Origin: Acinetobacter nosocomialis NIPH 2119 | GTDB lineage: Bacteria > Pseudomonadota > Gammaproteobacteria > Pseudomonadales > Moraxellaceae | Assembly (NCBI RefSeq): GCF_000368085.1 | Contig: NZ_KB849239.1 | Span: 3,437,715-3,501,714 of the forward strand | DNA length: 64,000 nucleotides | Direction of reading: 5' to 3' | Part shown: positions 17,699-25,877 of the stretch, piece after piece | Numbering within the stretch: position 1 is the stretch's first letter | How the letters are laid out: every line of letters begins with the position of its first letter | Notes under the pieces: generated by a model | Databases searched by the model: none | The model's input: the letters and a program-made list of their open reading frames with translations, nothing else | Told to the model about the DNA's origin: nothing | Translations under genes and position numbers: made by a program

Positions 17699-18475
17699 AT
17701 GGGCATGGAATGGGATGTTATCCTTAGTTTGATCTTTTTTGCGTTTACTGCGGGAGCAATTGATGCTGCCGTTGGTGGCGGTGGACTCATCCAGATTCCC
17801 GGCATCATGAGTACTTTCCCGTCCATGCAGACTGCAACGGTTATTGGTACAAATAAAGTTTCATCGATTTTTGGTACGGCATCGGCGGCGTATACGTTTG
17901 CAAAAAGAGTGAAGTTGCAATGGAAGCTTTTGGCAGTCATTGCCATTTGTGCTCTCATTAGTTCATTTGCTGGTGCAGCGTGCTTATCACTTATTCCCCA
18001 ATCTGTATTACGCCCTTTTGTGTTTGTAATGCTGATCGTAATTGCCATCTATACCTTAGTAAAAAAGAATTTTGGTCAAGTTCATACTGAGCAAAAAATT
18101 ACTACGAAAATGCTAGTTTTAGCAGGTATTGGTAGTTTGGCGATTGGCTTTTACGACGGTATTTTTGGGCCGGGTACGGGTAGTTTCTTTATCTTTTTCT
18201 TTATCCGCTTTTTACAAGTCGATTTTTTACATGCTTCAGCATTGTCAAAAATCGGTAACTTCATGACGAACCTTGCTGCGTTGAGTTTTCTGATTCCAAC
18301 TGGTCACGCTATTTTGCATATCGGTTTAATGATGGCAGCTGCAAACGTTATTGGTTCTATTGTTGGGGTGCGTACCGCGCTTAAATACGGTAGTGGTTTT
18401 GTCCGTATTATCTTTTTAATTTTAGTCAGTATCTTGATTTGCCGTTTAGGGTATCAAATTTTTGTCACGGGCTAA
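17699..18475 (+). CDS. TauE/SafE (TSUP) family membrane transporter
   Basis: A 258-residue integral membrane protein with about eight hydrophobic segments and the internal two-fold repeat of the TSUP family. The glycine-rich motifs AIDAAVGGGGLIQIP (residues 21-35) and GFYDGIFGPGTGSFF (about 147-161) are the repeated signature. Family members export sulfite, sulfoacetate or other organosulfur anions, but many have no known substrate, so I do not assign one. It follows truB by 19 bp and is probably cotranscribed. A second ATG at 17705 is in frame. Confidence 0.85.
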   Translation: MGMEWDVILSLIFFAFTAGAIDAAVGGGGLIQIPGIMSTFPSMQTATVIGTNKVSSIFGTASAAYTFAKRVKLQWKLLAVIAICALISSFAGAACLSLIPQSVLRPFVFVMLIVIAIYTLVKKNFGQVHTEQKITTKMLVLAGIGSLAIGFYDGIFGPGTGSFFIFFFIRFLQVDFLHASALSKIGNFMTNLAALSFLIPTGHAILHIGLMMAAANVIGSIVGVRTALKYGSGFVRIIFLILVSILICRLGYQIFVTG

Positions 18476-18484
18476 AATAGTATT

Positions 18485-18523
18485 GAAAGTATGAGCTGTC
18501 TTTGAGTTCGGTTCATACTTTTA
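18485..18523 (+). terminator. Terminator-like hairpin after the TSUP gene
   Basis: AAAGTATGA and TCATACTTT form a 9-bp stem about 10 bp after the stop codon, followed by a short T-tract (TTTTATG). The tract is weak, so termination is probable but not certain. Confidence 0.5.
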
Positions 18524-18686
18524 TGTATCATTTAAAATTCGAAATATAAAAATCATTACAGAAATTTACTAGAAAGAGAACTGTGTAAAAAATAGTCTCA
18601 TTTTAAGCTACGTAAACAATATAAATTTCAACGTATCATAAACCTTGAAATAAAAAAGATTTTTTAGCTAAAAAATGAGGAAGAGA

Positions 18687-19130
18687 ATGAATATTTTCGA
18701 AGCATTAAGAGAAAGCCATGAAAATCAACGTAACCTTTCTGAACAATTAATCCAGACTCATGGTTTAACTGAAGAACGAAAACAATTATTTGATGCATTA
18801 AAAAATGAACTCTATGCTCATTCAGTTGCCGAGGACCGTTATTTATATATCCCTTTAATGTTTGACGATGTGGGTTTGGATATTACTCGACATGCCTTAT
18901 CTGAACATCATGAAATGGATGAGTTGGTTGAACAGCTTGAAAAAACGGATATGAGTAGCCCAAGCTGGTTAGCCACTGCCAGACAGTTAAGTGAAAAAGT
19001 TCATCATCATTTAAAAGAAGAAGAGCATAAATTTTTTCAACAAGCTGGAAAAATTCTTAAAGACAGCGAAAAAGAAACGCTCGGCAATAAATATTTAAAG
19101 GAATATAAAAAGTATAAAAAGCAACAGTAG
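18687..19130 (+). CDS. Hemerythrin HHE domain protein
   Basis: A 147-residue soluble protein that is predicted to be a four-helix bundle. Histidines and acidic residues typical of a hemerythrin-like diiron site are spaced along it: RESHENQ, LYAHSVAEDRYLY, LSEHHEMDELVEQLE, and KVHHHLKEEEHKFF. Such proteins bind O2, sense NO, or protect iron-sulfur centres; the role here is not shown by the sequence. The start is the ATG at 18687, because AGGAAGAG lies directly upstream; an ATG four codons earlier lacks that spacing. It ends 7 bp before the convergent exporter gene, with no terminator between them. Confidence 0.85.
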   Translation: MNIFEALRESHENQRNLSEQLIQTHGLTEERKQLFDALKNELYAHSVAEDRYLYIPLMFDDVGLDITRHALSEHHEMDELVEQLEKTDMSSPSWLATARQLSEKVHHHLKEEEHKFFQQAGKILKDSEKETLGNKYLKEYKKYKKQQ

Positions 19131-19137
19131 ATTAAAC

Positions 19138-20001
19138 CTATGCAGCTTTTTTAGTACTTCTTAAAGTAACTCCAATCGAGGCCAGCATTACGCAAGCCAA
19201 AGCCACCCATTGCAGCATGCTGATTTCTTCGTGAAGTAATAGGAAACCCGTTAATGCTGCCAATGCTGGCGCTAAACTCGTTAGAGTGCCATAAGTTAAT
19301 TTATTGAGTTGTTTGAGTGCCATTAAGTCGAGTGCATAGGGAATTGCAGTTGCTAAAATAGCGATAAGTAATGCTTTACCCCAGTACTGTGTCTCAAGTA
19401 ATGCAGGTGCATTATGCCAAATACCAATTGGTAGTAATGCAAGTGCAGATACGCCGATTCCAATTGTTAATGCATGCATTCCTATATTTTGAGTCACAAC
19501 TTTATGGCCGAAATAAATATAGAACGCCCAGCAAAGCCCAGCACCTAGAGCACATGCTGCACCTATATATGAGAAATGGTGCTGAACTGGGTTTTGCCAA
19601 GGTACCATAAGTGCAATACCTAACATGGCAAGCGCTACCCAAATGTAGTCGCTCTTTTGTTTAATCGAAAGAAGCGCAAGACCTAATGGACCAATAAACT
19701 CTAATCCAACAGCAATCCCTTGGGGTAATTTTCCAAGCGACGTATAAAATAAAATATTCATTAACCCTAAAGATGCACAGTACATCAATAAATCACGCCA
19801 TTTTAAGTAGGGTAAGCGCGACCAGATTTTCCAAGAGCGAAACATGACCGCAACAATAACTGTGGCAAAACATAACCTTAAGATAGTAACGGTAAGGGGG
19901 TCCAAAGCTGCAATAAGTTGCTTAGCAAATGAGGCGCTGATTTGATATGAGACCATCGACAAAATCATGTATAGCACAGCAATAATTGAAAGATTTTGCA
20001 T
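19138..20001 (-). CDS. EamA-family DMT transporter (RhtA-like)
   Basis: A 287-residue inner-membrane protein with ten hydrophobic helices, built from two EamA halves (about 8-135 and 145-280). The halves carry the family features PLTVTILRLCFATVIVA, GIAVGLEFIGPLGLALL and KQLNKLTYGTLTSLAPALAALTGFLLLHE. RhtA-type members export amino acids such as threonine and homoserine; substrate here is inferred only. It is paralogous to the next gene (20092-20976), with matching motifs in the same order, so the two probably arose by tandem duplication. Confidence 0.88.
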   Translation of the reverse strand: MQNLSIIAVLYMILSMVSYQISASFAKQLIAALDPLTVTILRLCFATVIVAVMFRSWKIWSRLPYLKWRDLLMYCASLGLMNILFYTSLGKLPQGIAVGLEFIGPLGLALLSIKQKSDYIWVALAMLGIALMVPWQNPVQHHFSYIGAACALGAGLCWAFYIYFGHKVVTQNIGMHALTIGIGVSALALLPIGIWHNAPALLETQYWGKALLIAILATAIPYALDLMALKQLNKLTYGTLTSLAPALAALTGFLLLHEEISMLQWVALACVMLASIGVTLRSTKKAA

Positions 20002-20074
20002 GGACAGACCTTAACGCTTCATTTGATATTTAAAAAATAAGAGTGATTAATTATAGCCAATATTGTGTTTTAAC

Positions 20075-20102
20075 CAGCAGGTTTTATAGCGTTAACCTGC
20101 TG
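20075..20102 (-). terminator. Stem-loop spanning the end of the second EamA gene
   Basis: CAGCAGGTT (20075-20083) and AACCTGCTG (20094-20102) form a perfect 9-bp stem with a 10-nt loop containing the stop codon of the minus-strand gene. The T-run lies on the plus-strand side (TTTTTT at 20103), so as a minus-strand terminator it is imperfect; it may instead protect the mRNA 3' end. Confidence 0.4.
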
Positions 20103-20976
20103 TTTTTTCACGTTGTTGACGAGCTTTCTGGGTCGTTATGGTACAACCGACGGAAGCAGTAATAATTGTTGCGAGCGCCAACCATTGGTTCCATAACAGA
20201 TATTCGCCTAAAAATATAAAGCCAGAAAGGGCTGCAACTGCAGGTTCTAGGCTCATCAATGTTCCAAAGCTTAGTGGGGTTAAATTGCGTAGTGCTAACA
20301 TTTCTAAAGAAAACGGAAGCGCACTGGCCAAAATTGCTAAGCCAATAAAATAAAAAAGATAGGGCAGCCCTATAACTTGAGCAATTGAACCTGAAAAAAA
20401 TGTAATTGGTAAAAGTATGCAAGCACCTATAGCCATACCCAAGCAAACGGTATGATTACCTGAAATTCCAGATGGTTTTTGTCCTGCAATAATATAAAGC
20501 GCCCAACATGCGCCCGCACTCATTGCAAATAAAACGCCGATCCAATCCAAGCTATGAGCTTGATTAAAAGGAAATAATAAAATGAGTCCAAGAATTGCGA
20601 AAGTGACCCATACAAAATCATATTTTTGGCGAGCATGATATAAAGCCACGCTTAATGGGCCAATAAATTCAAATGCAACTGCAATACCGATCGGCAAACG
20701 TTCAAGAGATAAATAGAAAAGAGCATTCATGCCTGCAAGAGCAAAGCCATAAGCCAAAATCGCTTTCCATCGAACCTGACTAAAATTAATTCGCCAGATT
20801 TTAAAAATAAAAGCCAGAATACACGCTCCAATACATAAACGCATTGCAGACACTGTTAAAACGGGAAAGCTCTGAAATAAAACTTTAGCTAACGATGCGC
20901 TACTTTGGACGCTCAACATAGCAAGAATAAGGAAGCCCAAAGCATGGAGCTGGGATTTCTGGCTTGGACTGGACAT
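20092..20976 (-). CDS. EamA-family DMT transporter (paralogue)
   Basis: A 294-residue ten-helix inner-membrane exporter with the same arrangement as its neighbour: PVLTVSAMRLCIGACILAFIF, GIAVAFEFIGPLSVALYHARQKYDF, and LRNLTPLSFGTLMSLEPAVAALSGFIFLGE. These match RhtA/YdcZ-type amino acid exporters. The C-terminus is a short basic tail (TTQKARQQREKTAG). It lies 90 bp upstream of the first paralogue on the same strand, and 98 bp past the serA stop on the same strand. The substrate is unknown. Confidence 0.88.
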   Translation of the reverse strand: MSSPSQKSQLHALGFLILAMLSVQSSASLAKVLFQSFPVLTVSAMRLCIGACILAFIFKIWRINFSQVRWKAILAYGFALAGMNALFYLSLERLPIGIAVAFEFIGPLSVALYHARQKYDFVWVTFAILGLILLFPFNQAHSLDWIGVLFAMSAGACWALYIIAGQKPSGISGNHTVCLGMAIGACILLPITFFSGSIAQVIGLPYLFYFIGLAILASALPFSLEMLALRNLTPLSFGTLMSLEPAVAALSGFIFLGEYLLWNQWLALATIITASVGCTITTQKARQQREKTAG

Positions 20977-21030
20977 TTTATTATTTGATCAATTGGTATA
21001 CTTTTCACATGATAATGTAAATACCCATAA

Positions 21031-21058
21031 AAAAGCCACAGACAATGCTGTGGCTTTT
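21031..21058 (-). terminator. Rho-independent terminator of serA
   Basis: AAAAGCCACAG and CTGTGGCTTTT with a 6-nt loop. It lies 16 bp past the serA stop on the minus strand and has T-tracts on both strands. Confidence 0.88.
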
Positions 21059-21074
21059 AAATTTACAGTTCGAA

Positions 21075-22307
21075 TTAGAACAATACGCGTACGCGAATTG
21101 TGCCTTCAACTTCGTGTAATGTATCTAAAGCTTCTTGAGATGCAGAAGCGTCAACATCCATAATGAGATAACCAATGTCACCTTTAGTCATAAGAGACTG
21201 ACCAGAAATGTTGATGCCTTGTTCAGCAAACAAGTTGTTGATTTTAGACAATACACCCGGTACGTTTTTATGGATGTGTAGTAAACGGTGTTGACCCGCT
21301 GTTAATGGCAACGCGATTTCTGGGAAGTTTACCGCAGAAAGTGTCATACCCTTGTCAGAGTAAGCAACGAATTTCTCTGCTACTTCTAAACCGATGTTTG
21401 CTTGAGCTTCCATCGTTGAACCACCAACGTGAGGAGTCAAGATCACGTTGTCTAAACCACGAAGTGGAGACTGGAATTCTTCACCATTTGCTTTTGGTTC
21501 TTTAGGGAATACGTCAACCGCTGCACCAGCAAGGTGACCAGATTTGATTGCATCAGCTAAATCTTCGATTACTACACATGTACCACGTGCAGCATTTAAG
21601 AAGATTGCGCCTTCTTTCATTTTTGCAAATTGTTCTTTAGTAAAGAAGTTACGTGTAGACGGAACATCTGGTACATGCAAAGTCACAACATCAGCAGTTG
21701 CTAAAAGTTCATCTAAAGAACCAACTTGGCGAGCATTACCCATTGGTAACTTAGTGACTGCATCATAATAAATAACATGCATACCCATGCTTTCAGCAAG
21801 AACTGAAAGTTGAGAACCGATGGAACCGTAACCCACAATACCTAAAGTTTTGCCACGAGTTTCAAAAGAACCCACAGCAGATTTGTCCCAACCACCACGA
21901 TGACAAGCCGCTGACTTTTCAGGAACACGGCGAAGAAGAAGAATTGTTTCAGCAAGTACAAGCTCTGCTACCGAACGCGTATTTGAATACGGTGCGTTGA
22001 ATACAGGAATACCACGTGCCATTGCTGCTTTAAGATCAACTTGGTTTGTTCCGATACAGAAACAACCTACTGCGATCAATTTATTTGCAGCTTCGAAAAC
22101 TTCTTCAGTCAATTGGGTACGCGAACGAATACCAATAAAGTGAGCATCTTTAATTGCTTCTTTAAGCGCTTCGCCTTCAAGAGCAGTTTTACGATAGTCA
22201 ATATTGGTGTAACCCGCAGCGTTTAAAGTATCGACTGCGTTTTGGTGAACGCCTTCTAACAAAAGGAAACGGATTTTATCTTTAGGTAGTGAAAGATGTT
22301 GGCTCAT
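21075..22307 (-). CDS. serA: D-3-phosphoglycerate dehydrogenase
   Basis: First enzyme of serine biosynthesis, oxidising 3-phosphoglycerate with NAD. It also commonly reduces 2-oxoglutarate to D-2-hydroxyglutarate. The 410-residue protein has an N-terminal substrate domain, the NAD-binding GIVGYGSIGSQL (about 160-171), the catalytic Arg/Glu/His set (NAARGTCV, VDVFPKEPK, LTPHVGGST), and a C-terminal ACT domain (about 338-410, HKNVPGVLSKINNLFAEQGINISGQ) that confers serine feedback. Length fits the E. coli-type enzyme. It is divergent from a D-2-hydroxyglutarate dehydrogenase, an arrangement that makes functional sense. Confidence 0.96.
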   Translation of the reverse strand: MSQHLSLPKDKIRFLLLEGVHQNAVDTLNAAGYTNIDYRKTALEGEALKEAIKDAHFIGIRSRTQLTEEVFEAANKLIAVGCFCIGTNQVDLKAAMARGIPVFNAPYSNTRSVAELVLAETILLLRRVPEKSAACHRGGWDKSAVGSFETRGKTLGIVGYGSIGSQLSVLAESMGMHVIYYDAVTKLPMGNARQVGSLDELLATADVVTLHVPDVPSTRNFFTKEQFAKMKEGAIFLNAARGTCVVIEDLADAIKSGHLAGAAVDVFPKEPKANGEEFQSPLRGLDNVILTPHVGGSTMEAQANIGLEVAEKFVAYSDKGMTLSAVNFPEIALPLTAGQHRLLHIHKNVPGVLSKINNLFAEQGINISGQSLMTKGDIGYLIMDVDASASQEALDTLHEVEGTIRVRVLF

Positions 22308-22685
22308 TACGGCTCCGCTACAAAGGCCAAATTTGGTGGCGGTATAATAACATACTGGGCAGCGCTATAGATATTTCGTTTATACCATCGCCTTATGGCA
22401 ATTTTATCTATGTCTAATCACTTCTGTTTATGGCTTGCCGAGCGCTATGAAATATGCTTGGTATTCTTGAGGGCTTAGGTTTTCCTTCAGAGCCTTATAA
22501 AAACACATTTATTGGTTTTAAACATGTTTTGTAGTGACAGTATCTCTATTATGAACTTTATCGCTTGTGCGGTTACATGTAGAATATAGAAGTTCCTTGA
22601 ACATTATGGCTTTGCTCAGGTGAAAACCTTGAGAATATGAGGTCATAGTCCCACCACAGTTTACTTCTTGCTAGGTCTGCAAACG
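22308..22685 (+). promoter_or_regulatory. Divergent serA / D2HGDH regulatory region
   Basis: This 378-bp gap holds both divergent promoters, but I could not pick convincing -35/-10 pairs. Near the right end lies a nested stem-loop: TATGGC pairs with GTCATA around an inner CTCAGG/CCTTGAG hairpin (about 22606-22650). It could be a structured leader for the downstream gene. No coding sequence is evident. Confidence 0.4.
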
Positions 22686-24095
22686 ATGAATGCTCCAGTC
22701 GCTTTAACACCTGAGTTACTCACCCAATTAACAGCAATCGTCGGTGAAAACCGTATTAAAACCGATGCTGATAGTCTCGAAAACTGGGGTAAAGATCATA
22801 CCAAGCATTTTAATCCGAACCCATCGGTCATCGTTTTTCCATCAACGACTGAACAAGTTCAGGCAGTTGTAAAACTTGCGAACCAGTTTAATGTCGCGAT
22901 TACGCCGTCTGGTGGCCGTACTGGTCTCTCTGCTGGCGCAGTAGCAACCAATGGTGAAATTGTCATTAGTATGGACAAAATGAACCAGATTCTTGAGTTC
23001 TTCCCGGCAGATCGTATGGTGCGTGTTCAAGCTGGTGTTGTGACTGAGCAATTGCAGAATTATGCAGAAGAACAAGGTATGTATTATCCGGTTGACTTTG
23101 CATCAGCAGGTTCTAGTCAGATTGGTGGTAATATTGGTACCAATGCTGGCGGTATTAAAGTCATTAAATATGGCATGACACGTAACTGGGTGCTTGGTTT
23201 AACTGTAGTTACTGGTAAAGGCGATATTTTACGTTTAAACAAAGGCATGGTTAAAAATGCAACTGGTTATGCATTACAGCATTTGTTTATTGGTGGTGAA
23301 GGCACATTAGGTTTAGTGACCGAAGCAGAAATTAAACTTGAGCGTCAACCACAAAACTTACAAGTTTTAGTTTTAGGTGTTCCTGATTTCGATGCAGTAA
23401 TGCCTGTATTACATGCGTTCCAAAAAGATATCGACTTAACAGCATTTGAGTTCTTTGGTGAACTTGCAATGCAAAAAGTTTTAAACAATGGTCATGTACA
23501 ACGTCCATTTGAAACCGAATGTCCGTTCTATGTATTGCTTGAGTTTGAAGCACCATACGAGCCGATTATCGACAAAGCAATGGAAATTTTCGAGCACTGT
23601 ATGGAGCAGGGCTGGGTACTTGATGGCGTGATGAGCCAAAGCCTTGATCAAGTAGAGAGTTTATGGCGTTTACGCGAAGATATTTCTGAATCTATTGCAC
23701 CGTTTATTCCATACAAAAATGATATTTCTGTATTAATTACTCACGTACCTGCATTTATTCGTGAGATTGATGCAATTGTTCAAGAGAACTATCCTGATTT
23801 TGAAATTTGCTGGTTCGGTCATATCGGTGACGGTAACTTGCACTTAAATATTTTGAAACCTGAAAACTTAACCAAAGATGAGTTCTTTGCGAAATGTCAG
23901 GTGGTAAATAAATATGTATTTGATACCGTGAAAAAATACGATGGTTCAATCTCTGCTGAGCATGGCGTAGGTATGACGAAAAAGCCATATTTGGAATATT
24001 CGCGTTCTCCTGAAGAAATTGAATATATGAAAGCTTTGAAAAAAGTATTTGACCCGAAAGGTATTATGAACCCGGGTAAATTATTTGATCTCTAA
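22686..24095 (+). CDS. FAD-linked D-2-hydroxyglutarate dehydrogenase (GlcD/D-LDH superfamily)
   Basis: A 469-residue flavoprotein that oxidises a D-2-hydroxyacid, most likely D-2-hydroxyglutarate, to the 2-oxoacid. The FAD-binding type 4 (PCMH) domain includes SVIVFPSTTEQVQAVVKLA, the PP-loop TPSGGRTGLSAGA and SSQIGGNIGTNAGGIKVIKYGM. The C-terminal FAD-oxidase domain contains HIGDGNLHLNI, EHGVGMTKKPY and FDPKGIMNPGKL. The ATG at 22686 fits the family; a TTG six codons earlier is less likely. It is divergent from serA. In Pseudomonas, D2HGDH removes the D-2-hydroxyglutarate made by SerA and so pulls serine synthesis forward; that role is inferred here. A D-lactate dehydrogenase is the alternative. 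Confidence 0.85.
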   Translation: MNAPVALTPELLTQLTAIVGENRIKTDADSLENWGKDHTKHFNPNPSVIVFPSTTEQVQAVVKLANQFNVAITPSGGRTGLSAGAVATNGEIVISMDKMNQILEFFPADRMVRVQAGVVTEQLQNYAEEQGMYYPVDFASAGSSQIGGNIGTNAGGIKVIKYGMTRNWVLGLTVVTGKGDILRLNKGMVKNATGYALQHLFIGGEGTLGLVTEAEIKLERQPQNLQVLVLGVPDFDAVMPVLHAFQKDIDLTAFEFFGELAMQKVLNNGHVQRPFETECPFYVLLEFEAPYEPIIDKAMEIFEHCMEQGWVLDGVMSQSLDQVESLWRLREDISESIAPFIPYKNDISVLITHVPAFIREIDAIVQENYPDFEICWFGHIGDGNLHLNILKPENLTKDEFFAKCQVVNKYVFDTVKKYDGSISAEHGVGMTKKPYLEYSRSPEEIEYMKALKKVFDPKGIMNPGKLFDL

Positions 24096-24123
24096 TGCTT
24101 TATTAAATAAAAGAAGTTCTGCT

Positions 24124-24155
24124 AAAAGCGTATCGTAAGTTACGCTTTTTTATTA
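24124..24155 (+). terminator. Terminator after the D2HGDH gene
   Basis: AAAAGCGTA and TACGCTTTT form a 9-bp stem with an 8-nt loop, followed by a T-tract. It lies between two convergent genes and could serve both. Confidence 0.82.
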
Positions 24156-24161
24156 ATTTTT

Positions 24162-24950
24162 TTATTTCTTGTACGTTTTCCAACCTGTCAGAATATGATA
24201 AATCAACGGTAAAAGACTAAGAGCAAAAAAACTACAAAGCACAATGGCCCATAGAGGTAAATCCCTTGGATTACCTAAAAAGAAATAGGCAAAAATAGAA
24301 TAAGACAACATCGAAAACATCGCCATTGTTCCAAGTGGAAGCGTGACTTTAAAAATTAACATGCTAGCAAATGTTTTGTAGGGTTCCATGTCGCGCTTTA
24401 GACTGTAGGCAATAATTATGAGCAACACATAACCTAAAATAAATAGCATAAATAAAGCGGCTGCAAACAATAGAATTGTTCGCCAGCTCTTTTCTTGCGC
24501 TGTGTGATCACCAGATTCATAAACAACAGTAATATGTTCACCAACTACAGGCATATCAACAGAGCGAACTGAATTATCTAAAGTTAGAGTTCTATTTTGA
24601 TTATCTTTAAATTGAACCTGAGCAGTATGCATGAGTGTTTTAGTTTTATATTTACGCCCATTTGAGTCTGTGCGTTCAGTATCTACCCATTCAGAAGTAT
24701 AACTCACTACAGTTGCATCGTAAGTTGGTTTGGTTGCTAAGCCGTAGACTGCCTGAGAAACCCAATAAGTAAATGGGAAAAATAAAGCACTAATACTAAA
24801 AACCACGGCAAATAAATAAGCAAATTCAAATTTACTACTTTTACGATTTTTAGCTAAACGCTTGACCCAAAACTTGGTGAGTACAAATGACCAAATCATC
24901 AAAACTGCAACGACCACCAAGAACACTTGTCCCGCATAAGTCAGTTGCAT
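24162..24950 (-). CDS. DUF3592-type membrane protein
   Basis: A 262-residue inner-membrane protein of unknown function. Two N-terminal helices (about 6-25 and 42-70) precede a soluble beta-rich segment (TYDATVVSYTSEW...HTAQVQFKDNQNRTLTLDNSV...VGEHITVVYESGD) that matches the DUF3592 pattern. Three more hydrophobic helices follow, and the protein ends in a Lys-rich tail. It is monocistronic and convergent with the D2HGDH gene. No catalytic motif is visible, so I assign no role. Confidence 0.75.
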   Translation of the reverse strand: MQLTYAGQVFLVVVAVLMIWSFVLTKFWVKRLAKNRKSSKFEFAYLFAVVFSISALFFPFTYWVSQAVYGLATKPTYDATVVSYTSEWVDTERTDSNGRKYKTKTLMHTAQVQFKDNQNRTLTLDNSVRSVDMPVVGEHITVVYESGDHTAQEKSWRTILLFAAALFMLFILGYVLLIIIAYSLKRDMEPYKTFASMLIFKVTLPLGTMAMFSMLSYSIFAYFFLGNPRDLPLWAIVLCSFFALSLLPLIYHILTGWKTYKK

Positions 24951-25090
24951 AACGATCCTATTTGTTATGTGTATTTGAAGTTAATTTTATCAAACGATTG
25001 TCATTAAAGTTGAGTAAGCAAGAACAAATATTTGGTCTGTAAAAGAGTAGCCATACTTACAACTACATAGTTTCTACAGAGTAACCGAGC

Positions 25091-25125
25091 AAGGCATAGC
25101 ATCATAAAGCTATGCTTTTTGTTTT
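25091..25125 (+). terminator. Terminator-like hairpin in the 5' region of a lipoprotein gene
   Basis: GCATAGC, loop of 8, GCTATGC and then TTTTTGTTTT: it looks like an intrinsic terminator. It lies upstream of, not after, a gene, ending 11 bp before the chosen start of the next lipoprotein. It may end a short RNA or act as an attenuator. TTTGGT (25034) and TACTTA (about 25057), 17 bp apart, are a weak candidate promoter in front of it. Confidence 0.55.
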
Positions 25126-25135
25126 GGTGATAAAG

Positions 25136-25504
25136 ATGCAACGTTTATTTTTAATTTCGGCACTTTGTGCTGGGCTTTTCACTGGGTGTGCGACGACCAG
25201 TAAATTAATTCCATTTGTGGGTTCGGAAACCCCAATGCAACAAGTACTTAAAGCTCAACCTGAGATTGTAAAAGAGCACAATAACACCTCAGTTCAGCAA
25301 GTGTTTAACCGTGTAGAGTCTCCGACTGTTTCTCGTATTACGGTCATTCAAACAGGTTTAATGGATGACTCTGTTTCAGCTATTCGTACAGAATATTCAT
25401 TTAAATTAGTCGATGAAAAGTGGCAATTGCAAAATAAGCAAAAGAGCTACCAATGTGCGAGAGGAAAAAATACTAAAGGTTTCCAAACACAGCTTTGCTC
25501 ATAA
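25136..25504 (+). CDS. Small lipoprotein (paralogue A)
   Basis: A 122-residue exported lipoprotein of unknown function. The signal peptide MQRLFLISALCAGLFTGC ends at a lipobox with the lipidated Cys18. The mature part ends with QKSYQCARGKNTKGFQTQLC, which is shared in pattern with the lipoprotein at 26687-27052 (QSYQCTKGQETTDFQVNPC). Both also share RTEY and a VIQT/ILQT strand. The two C-terminal cysteines may form a disulfide. I chose the ATG at 25136 because it starts directly at a proper signal peptide; the frame is open 8 codons further, across the hairpin. A terminator follows. Confidence 0.75.
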   Translation: MQRLFLISALCAGLFTGCATTSKLIPFVGSETPMQQVLKAQPEIVKEHNNTSVQQVFNRVESPTVSRITVIQTGLMDDSVSAIRTEYSFKLVDEKWQLQNKQKSYQCARGKNTKGFQTQLCS

Positions 25505-25508
25505 AAAT

Positions 25509-25537
25509 AAAAAGACGATAAATATATCGTCTTTTTT
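25509..25537 (+). terminator. Shared terminator between lipoprotein A and ygiN
   Basis: AAAGACGATA, loop AATA, TATCGTCTTT with A- and T-tracts on both sides. It is convergent and can terminate both genes. Confidence 0.9.
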
Positions 25538-25549
25538 ATACCCTTTAAA

Positions 25550-25864
25550 TTATGCGCCACTCTCTAAAATTCTAATTTTGACATCAACGACATCATCTTT
25601 GACTGCTTCATGATGCGCTTGCATATGAGGTGTAGCTAAGTGTGCTTCAAGATGAGCCACGCTTTCCCATTTTTCTAACATAACAATCGTGTCAGGCTCT
25701 TGAGTCTGGAAGCTCGCATTTGATTTATGGTCAATTAAAGGTTCATAACCATGACAACCTTCTTCTGCTAAAACAGTTGGAATGATTTTCTGAAATGCAT
25801 CCAATACGTTTTGGCGGTGCTGTCCACCCGATTGAGTACGAATTTCCGCAATAATGGTAAGCAT
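25550..25864 (-). CDS. ygiN: ABM-domain quinol monooxygenase (YgiN-like)
   Basis: A 104-residue antibiotic-biosynthesis-monooxygenase (ABM) fold protein: MLTIIAEIRTQ, AEEGCHGYEPLI, TIVMLEKWESVAHLEAHLATPHMQAH. YgiN of E. coli oxidises quinols, and with MdaB forms a proposed quinone redox cycle. The start at 25864 is preceded by GGAG; the frame is open nine codons further. It lies immediately downstream of the mdaB-like gene on the same strand (13-bp gap), as in E. coli, which strengthens the assignment. Overall reaction in this organism is inferred. Confidence 0.85.
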   Translation of the reverse strand: MLTIIAEIRTQSGGQHRQNVLDAFQKIIPTVLAEEGCHGYEPLIDHKSNASFQTQEPDTIVMLEKWESVAHLEAHLATPHMQAHHEAVKDDVVDVKIRILESGA

Positions 25865-25877
25865 GGTTTTCTCCGGA

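Noticed and set aside
22636..22660. CCCACCACAG near 22650 suggested a tRNA 3' end
   Set aside because: No cloverleaf could be formed around it.
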